A DNA stretch of 17,256 nucleotides from an uncultured Collinsella sp. GTDB lineage: Bacteria > Actinomycetota > Coriobacteriia > Coriobacteriales > Coriobacteriaceae. Below are positions 14,241 to 17,256 of this stretch, in pieces. The DNA is taken from the NCBI GenBank assembly GCA_900541025.1, contig UQIL01000036.1:1-17256 (forward strand), given 5' to 3'. Within the stretch, counting starts at the first letter, position 1. Each line of letters starts with the position of its first letter. The position numbers and the translations under genes were made by a program. The notes under the pieces were generated by a model. It did not search any database, was not told the DNA's origin, and saw nothing but the letters and a program-made list of their open reading frames with translations.

Positions 14241-14297
14241 TAGATCCTCCGGCGATATACATTCCATTTAGGTTGCAACCTTGTACATGTATGGGCA

Positions 14298-14327
14298 AGT
14301 ATATACTTATGAGCGTTTACGACCCAA
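14298..14327 (-). promoter_or_regulatory. Candidate serS promoter
   Basis: On the minus strand TTGGGT (14322-14327) and TATACT (14298-14303) are 18 bp apart. The -10 lies within AGTATATACT (14298-14307), which is self-complementary, so the same bases offer TATACT to the divergent gene on the plus strand (14302-14307). Confidence 0.45.
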
Positions 14328-14351
14328 CTCAACTACGCAAGAAGGCACCCA

Positions 14352-14525
14352 ATGGACGCAGTTTTTTCCTTTTTGTTTGGCACCCGCACCGGTTTTGCCA
14401 TCCTTTTCGCCGGCGGCATCCTGTTATTTGCGATTCTTGCCTTTGTAATGGAGAAGCGCACCCATAAGATGTACGTCGACCGCGGGCCCAAGTCCGAGGA
14501 TGAGGAAGACAGCTTCTGGGACTAA
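14352..14525 (+). CDS. 57-residue single-pass membrane protein, unknown function
   Basis: A short ORF with ATG at 14352 and TAA at 14523-14525. A GAAGG ribosome site lies about seven bases upstream. The protein starts MDAVFSFLFGTRTGF, has one strong membrane segment (about residues 14-33, rich in F, I, L, G and A), then a basic turn MEKRTHK and an acidic C-terminus with SEDEEDSFWD. By the positive-inside rule the C-terminal tail would be cytoplasmic. It is followed by a strong terminator, which supports a real transcription unit. I do not recognise a family. It diverges from serS, and the two may share a palindromic -10 region. Confidence 0.75.
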   Translation: MDAVFSFLFGTRTGFAILFAGGILLFAILAFVMEKRTHKMYVDRGPKSEDEEDSFWD

Positions 14526-14564
14526 CCTGCCAAAAAGGGACAGGTTTATTTTGGTCGGTTTTAT
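14524..14564. repeat. Imperfect hairpin repeat, copy 1
   Basis: Starts AACCTGCCAAAA and ends TTTTGGTCGGTTTTAT, forming an imperfect stem of about 12 bp around a GGGACAGG-containing loop. A related copy at 14646-14685 shares AACCTGCCAAAA and the T-rich 3' end. It begins at the stop codon of the 57-residue protein. Confidence 0.6.
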
Positions 14565-14577
14565 CTGGGCAAATGCA

Positions 14578-14619
14578 AGCGCCCCGCAACTGGAATTGAG
14601 CCAGTTGCGGGGCGCTTTT
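14578..14619 (+). terminator. Strong terminator after the 57-aa membrane protein gene
   Basis: AGCGCCCCGCAACTGG (14578-14593) pairs perfectly with CCAGTTGCGGGGCGCT (14601-14616) around a 7-base loop and is followed by TTTT on the plus strand. The minus side is less T-rich, but it may also stop transcription coming from proC. Confidence 0.88.
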
Positions 14620-14645
14620 CGTACATGCGACAAAACCGCAGGAAA

Positions 14646-14685
14646 AACCTGCCAAAATATACCTGTCTTTTTTGGTAGGTTTTAT
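14646..14685. repeat. Imperfect hairpin repeat, copy 2, at end of proC
   Basis: AACCTGCCAAAA pairs with TTTTGGTAGGTT (one G-T wobble) around a loop containing ATACCTGTC. It overlaps the proC stop codon. It is a related direct copy of 14524-14564, so the two flank the strong terminator between them. Confidence 0.6.
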
Positions 14686-15452
14686 TGGAGAGTTGCGTCA
14701 ATTGCCTTGACCAGGGCGCTGCGCATGCCGGCGTCCTCGAGCGCGACGACGCCCTTGATGGTGGCACCGCCGGGCGAGCATACGGCATCCTTCATCGCCG
14801 CAGGATGCTGGCCAGTTGCAAGCTGCAGCTTTGCCGTACCCAGTACCATCTGGCTCACAATGCGATAGGCATCGGCGCGCGGGATACCGTGCTTGACGGC
14901 CGCGTCGCCCAAGGCCTCGATCGCCATGGCGACAAATGCCGGTGCGCAACCGCCCACGGTACCGCCCACAAACAGCAGACTCGTGTCGAGCTCGACCACC
15001 GCACCGAGCTTGCCAAGCAGATCAAGCACCACTGCGCTCTGCTCATCACTAAGCGTGGAAGCCTTCTCGCAGGCGATGACGCCCTCGCCCACCGAAACCG
15101 GTGTGTTGGGCACCGTCGAGATGTGCGCGACGCCCGGCAGGACCTGCTCCCACTTGGCACTGTCCCAAGTCCAGGCAACCGACAGAACGACCTTGTCGGC
15201 AAGAATGTCCTTGAGCGGGGCGAATACCTTCTCGATCATGTACGGTTTGACCGCAGCGACCACGATATCGGATGCGGCGACAACCTCGGCGGCATCATGG
15301 CAGGCGACCATGCCGCGCGCCTCGCAGCGCTCAACCAGTGCGTCGTAGCGACCCGCGCAGGCGCACATGTCGCTCGCAGCTACACCGGCAGCGATCCAGC
15401 CATCGGCCATAGCGCTCGCCATATTGCCAAAACCGACAAATCCAATCTTCAT
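14682..15452 (-). CDS. proC: Pyrroline-5-carboxylate reductase
   Basis: A 256-residue enzyme that reduces 1-pyrroline-5-carboxylate to L-proline with NAD(P)H, the last step of proline synthesis, in the cytoplasm. The N-terminal Rossmann motif is GFGNMA (7-12), and AVKPYMIEKVF resembles the family's AVKP signature. The C-terminal dimerisation and active-site region GGTVGGCAPAFV with SPGGATIKGVVALEDAGMR matches the ProC signature. Length is near the family's 260-275. The start at 15452 is preferred over one at 15476 because AAAGGA lies nine bases upstream and the protein begins MKIGFVGFGNMA. It is 73 bp downstream of rlmH, possibly in the same transcript. Confidence 0.95.
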   Translation of the reverse strand: MKIGFVGFGNMASAMADGWIAAGVAASDMCACAGRYDALVERCEARGMVACHDAAEVVAASDIVVAAVKPYMIEKVFAPLKDILADKVVLSVAWTWDSAKWEQVLPGVAHISTVPNTPVSVGEGVIACEKASTLSDEQSAVVLDLLGKLGAVVELDTSLLFVGGTVGGCAPAFVAMAIEALGDAAVKHGIPRADAYRIVSQMVLGTAKLQLATGQHPAAMKDAVCSPGGATIKGVVALEDAGMRSALVKAIDATLQ

Positions 15453-15525
15453 ATCGCATAGTCCTTTCAGACACATTCCTCAAAACGAAAGGTATTGTCC
15501 CACGCCATTGTTTCGTATTGCCAAC

Positions 15526-15996
15526 CTATTTGTGATACGGCTCGCCTCGGCTGATCTTGCAGGCGCGATAGATTTGCTCCAGCAGCACCACGCGCGCCAA
15601 GTTATGCGGCAAGGTAATACGTCCAAAGCTGAGCATCTCGTCGGCGCGGGCGCGCACGTCATCGCTCACGCCGTCCGAACCGCCGATTACAAAGGCAATG
15701 TCGCTGCTGCCTCGCAGCATAAGATCGTCGAGCCGCGCCGAGAGCTCCTCACTCGAACGCTCCTTGCCCTCGATAGCCAGCAGGATCACATGCGCCCGAG
15801 ACGGCAATGCAGCAAGAATTGCCGCCCCCTCCTTGTCGCGCGCGGCATCCACGCCGCCCGCCTTAGCCGGGTCGATATCGGCCACCTCGCGGATATCAAC
15901 CTTGGCATAGGCACCCAGGCGCTTGGTGTACTCAGCGCACGCGTCCTTCCAAAAGCGCTCCTTGAGCTTACCGACGCAAACGACGGTGTATTTCAC
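15526..15996 (-). CDS. rlmH: 23S rRNA pseudouridine-1915 N3-methyltransferase RlmH
   Basis: A 156-residue SPOUT-class methyltransferase that methylates pseudouridine 1915 in helix 69 of 23S rRNA, using S-adenosylmethionine. Diagnostic features are the SAM-binding loop FVIGGSDG and the C-terminal signature EQIYRACKISRGEPYHK. The N-terminus (KYTVVCVGKLKERFW) and length are typical. The GTG start has AAGGAG about nine bases upstream, in the last codons of the band-7 gene. Only 6 bp separate the two, so they are likely co-translated. Confidence 0.96.
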   Translation of the reverse strand: MKYTVVCVGKLKERFWKDACAEYTKRLGAYAKVDIREVADIDPAKAGGVDAARDKEGAAILAALPSRAHVILLAIEGKERSSEELSARLDDLMLRGSSDIAFVIGGSDGVSDDVRARADEMLSFGRITLPHNLARVVLLEQIYRACKISRGEPYHK

Positions 15997-16002
15997 GCGC
16001 GT

Positions 16003-16941
16003 TTACTCCTTCGAATCGTTTTGAACCTTACCGACAGCCAGCATCTGCTCGAACATCGAGGCCGACTGCGAGAAGTCGCTCGGCAGCACGACCGTCGAGG
16101 TTTTACCCGTGCGAGCGAACTCCGTCATCATCTCGGACCACTGCGTAAACATGAACAGTTGGTTGGCCTCGTCATTGCCGACACCCGTCTCCTGGATAAT
16201 CTCGAGCGAGTCCTTGATGCCCAGCGCGATCGCCTTGCGCTGGTTGGCGATGCCCTCGCCCGCCTTTTCCATTGCCTCGGCCTCGGCGGTCGCCTCGGTG
16301 ACGCGCTTGATGCGGTCGGCCTCAGCGAGCTCCTGTGCCGCAGCGCGCTTGCGCTGGGCAGCGTTGATGTCGTTCATGGAGTTCTCAACCTCGGTCGGCA
16401 GTGCGATTTTGGTGATGAGCGTCGACACGAGGGTGAAGCCGTAGGCAGCCATCTGCTCGGACACGGTGGCATTAACGTCCTTGGCGATGTCATCCTTCTT
16501 GGCAAAGACCTCATCGAGTGTGTAGACGGGGATCGAAGAGCGCAGGGCGTCGGTGATGAAGTCACGCATCTGGTCGACGGGCTCCTGCAGCATGTAGTAG
16601 CTCTTGTAGATACCCGAATCTGCCGGGCCGGCGCCCATGTCATAGCTCACGTGGTACTGAGCAGAGACCTCAAGGCCGATGGTCACGTTGTCCTGGGTCT
16701 TAACGTCGATGCCAAAACCGTTTTTCATGGTACGCAGGCTCACCGTGGCGGCCTTGCGGTCGATCACGGGCACCTTCATGTGGAAGCCCGCGTTGACGAT
16801 GCGGTTAAACTTGCCCAGACGCTCGATGATCACGGCATGCTGTTGTTCAACGACATAGCAGGCGTTGGGAAGCAGCAACAACAGGATGATGATGGGAATC
16901 AAAAGGCTGGTAAGGGCGGCGATGATACCGGACAACAGCAT
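16003..16941 (-). CDS. SPFH/band-7 (stomatin-like) membrane protein
   Basis: A 312-residue protein of the SPFH/prohibitin superfamily, which forms oligomeric membrane scaffolds and often influences proteases or membrane microdomains. One N-terminal hydrophobic anchor (about residues 8-26, LIPIIILLLLLP) is followed by the band-7 domain: VVEQQHAVIIERLGKF, then GFHMKVPVIDR and a typical YHVSYDM strand. A charged coiled-coil rich in A, E, R and K (about 195-255) then leads to a polar tail. The start at 16941 is preferred over GTG at 16962 because GGAG lies about six bases upstream of it, inside the longer form. No NfeD partner gene is adjacent. It heads an operon with rlmH. Confidence 0.88.
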   Translation of the reverse strand: MLLSGIIAALTSLLIPIIILLLLLPNACYVVEQQHAVIIERLGKFNRIVNAGFHMKVPVIDRKAATVSLRTMKNGFGIDVKTQDNVTIGLEVSAQYHVSYDMGAGPADSGIYKSYYMLQEPVDQMRDFITDALRSSIPVYTLDEVFAKKDDIAKDVNATVSEQMAAYGFTLVSTLITKIALPTEVENSMNDINAAQRKRAAAQELAEADRIKRVTEATAEAEAMEKAGEGIANQRKAIALGIKDSLEIIQETGVGNDEANQLFMFTQWSEMMTEFARTGKTSTVVLPSDFSQSASMFEQMLAVGKVQNDSKE

Positions 16942-17012
16942 GGTCTCTCCTCTGATAGGCACACGTTGGCATTAGGATACCCGCACGAAGCAGCAACGTG
17001 ACATCAACAAGA

Positions 17013-17067
17013 GGCCCATAACAAAAAAGCTCCCATTGCTGGGAGCTCTTTCAATCAATGGTGCGGG
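17013..17067. repeat. Perfect 55-bp direct repeat, copy 1
   Basis: Identical over 55 bp to 17202-17256, with a period of 189 bp. It includes a terminator-type stem AGCTCCCA / TGGGAGCT with loop GCAA and a T-run on the minus strand (17023-17047), and then, from 17059, TGGTGCGGG, the complement of a tRNA 3' end with CCA. The stub continues to about 17076 (minus strand GTCCTTTCGCCCGCACCA) and then breaks off in what would be the T-loop. Confidence 0.85.
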
Positions 17068-17078
17068 CGAAAGGACGT

Positions 17079-17165
17079 CCGCGTATTCGCTGCGCGGATC
17101 CGCACCGGCTTCGGCCGCCTGCCGGCGCCCTCGCCAACTCGCTAAAAACGCTCCGCGTTTTCTTG
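17079..17165. repeat. 87-bp triple-hairpin element, copy 2
   Basis: The second copy of the element at 12081-12167, with 7 substitutions and no gaps. The first hairpin keeps pairing through a G-T wobble (ATTCGC with GCGGAT). The second and third stems are unchanged. As at the first locus, it starts just past a truncated tRNA 3' stub and ends ahead of a T-loop core (GGTTCAAGTCC, 17183-17193). Confidence 0.8.
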
Positions 17166-17201
17166 CCGCTCGCTCCTTCGCAGGTTCAAGTCCCCGTGAT
17201 G

Positions 17202-17256
17202 GGCCCATAACAAAAAAGCTCCCATTGCTGGGAGCTCTTTCAATCAATGGTGCGGG
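17202..17256. repeat. Perfect 55-bp direct repeat, copy 2, reaching window end
   Basis: Copy 2 of the 55-bp repeat. It includes a terminator on the minus strand (17212-17236) and ends with TGGTGCGGG (17248-17256), the complement of CCCGCACCA. By analogy with the tRNA-Arg locus, this is probably the true 3' end of a minus-strand tRNA gene that continues past the window. Its identity cannot be read. Confidence 0.7.

Larger units (their letters stand above)
16942..17256. other. Gene-free repeat region upstream of the band-7 gene
   Basis: 315 bp without a credible gene. It holds the leader of the band-7 gene, whose promoter I cannot place firmly (TATCCT near 16975 is a weak -10), then two copies of a tRNA 3'-end-plus-terminator repeat on either side of an 87-bp hairpin element. 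The window ends inside a likely minus-strand tRNA gene. Confidence 0.75.

Noticed and set aside
13101..14243. Plus-strand open frame of 380 codons
   Set aside because: Exact antisense of serS. The serS frame carries the class II synthetase motifs.
14241..14297. T-box riboswitch upstream of serS
   Set aside because: The leader is only about 50 bases, with no specifier stem, T-box sequence or terminator/antiterminator pair.
16972..17247. Minus-strand open frame of 91 codons with an internal repeat
   Set aside because: It is translated from the 55-bp direct repeats, terminators and hairpin element. The repeated peptide is a by-product of the DNA repeat.
17013..17256. CRISPR array
   Set aside because: There are only two repeat copies with a 134-bp spacing, and the repeats contain a tRNA end and a terminator. 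No cas genes are nearby.

Overview
The window looks like chromosome from a Coriobacteriia-type actinobacterium, most like Collinsella. This is inferred from the moderately high GC, the protein styles, and the mix of actinobacterial and Gram-positive envelope-signalling genes; no marker in the window proves the genus. Almost everything is on the minus strand. The plus strand carries only a D,D-carboxypeptidase gene and a 57-residue membrane protein gene.

Layout. (1) 53-2222, minus: a three-gene exopolysaccharide control operon, chain-length regulator/kinase activator (Wzz-like), CpsD-type tyrosine kinase, then CpsB-type PHP phosphatase, closed by a strong terminator. (2) 2418-5606, minus: a phosphate-starvation block, a candidate Pho box, then pstB, a PhoB-like regulator and a PhoR-like sensor kinase. 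No pstS, pstC or pstA is present. (3) 5618-7578, minus: a VanR/VanS-like two-component pair. Divergent from it (plus) is a PBP5-type D-alanyl-D-alanine carboxypeptidase with its own terminator. (4) 9208-12369: tRNA-Ser(GCT), an 813-residue unrecognised protein with a TPR-like segment, and tRNA-Arg(ACG). The space around tRNA-Arg holds a 190-bp tandem arrangement of tRNA 3' ends, terminators and a hairpin-rich element. (5) 12406-15996: a small unknown protein behind a LexA-box-like palindrome, serS, the divergent 57-aa membrane protein, proC and rlmH. (6) 16003-17256: an SPFH/band-7 membrane protein in an operon with rlmH, then a second copy of the repeat arrangement that runs into the 3' end of a tRNA cut off by the window edge.

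How it fits together. Three blocks concern the envelope or phosphate: capsule phosphorylation control, phosphate sensing and uptake, and peptidoglycan stem-peptide trimming beside a VanRS-like sensor system. The rest is housekeeping (serS, proC, rlmH, tRNAs).

Most unusual content. An 87-bp element with three hairpins occurs twice (12081-12167 and 17079-17165, about 92% identical). Each copy lies between duplicated tRNA 3'-end-plus-terminator segments with periods of 190 and 189 bp. The duplicated tRNA stubs begin in the T-loop, which resembles the footprint of tRNA-targeted integration, but the units are far too small to encode an integrase. Other points are four 11-bp-spaced half-sites upstream of pstB, an 11-bp-spaced direct repeat between the VanR-like gene and the carboxypeptidase gene, and a GAAC-N4-GTTC palindrome in front of a gene of unknown function.
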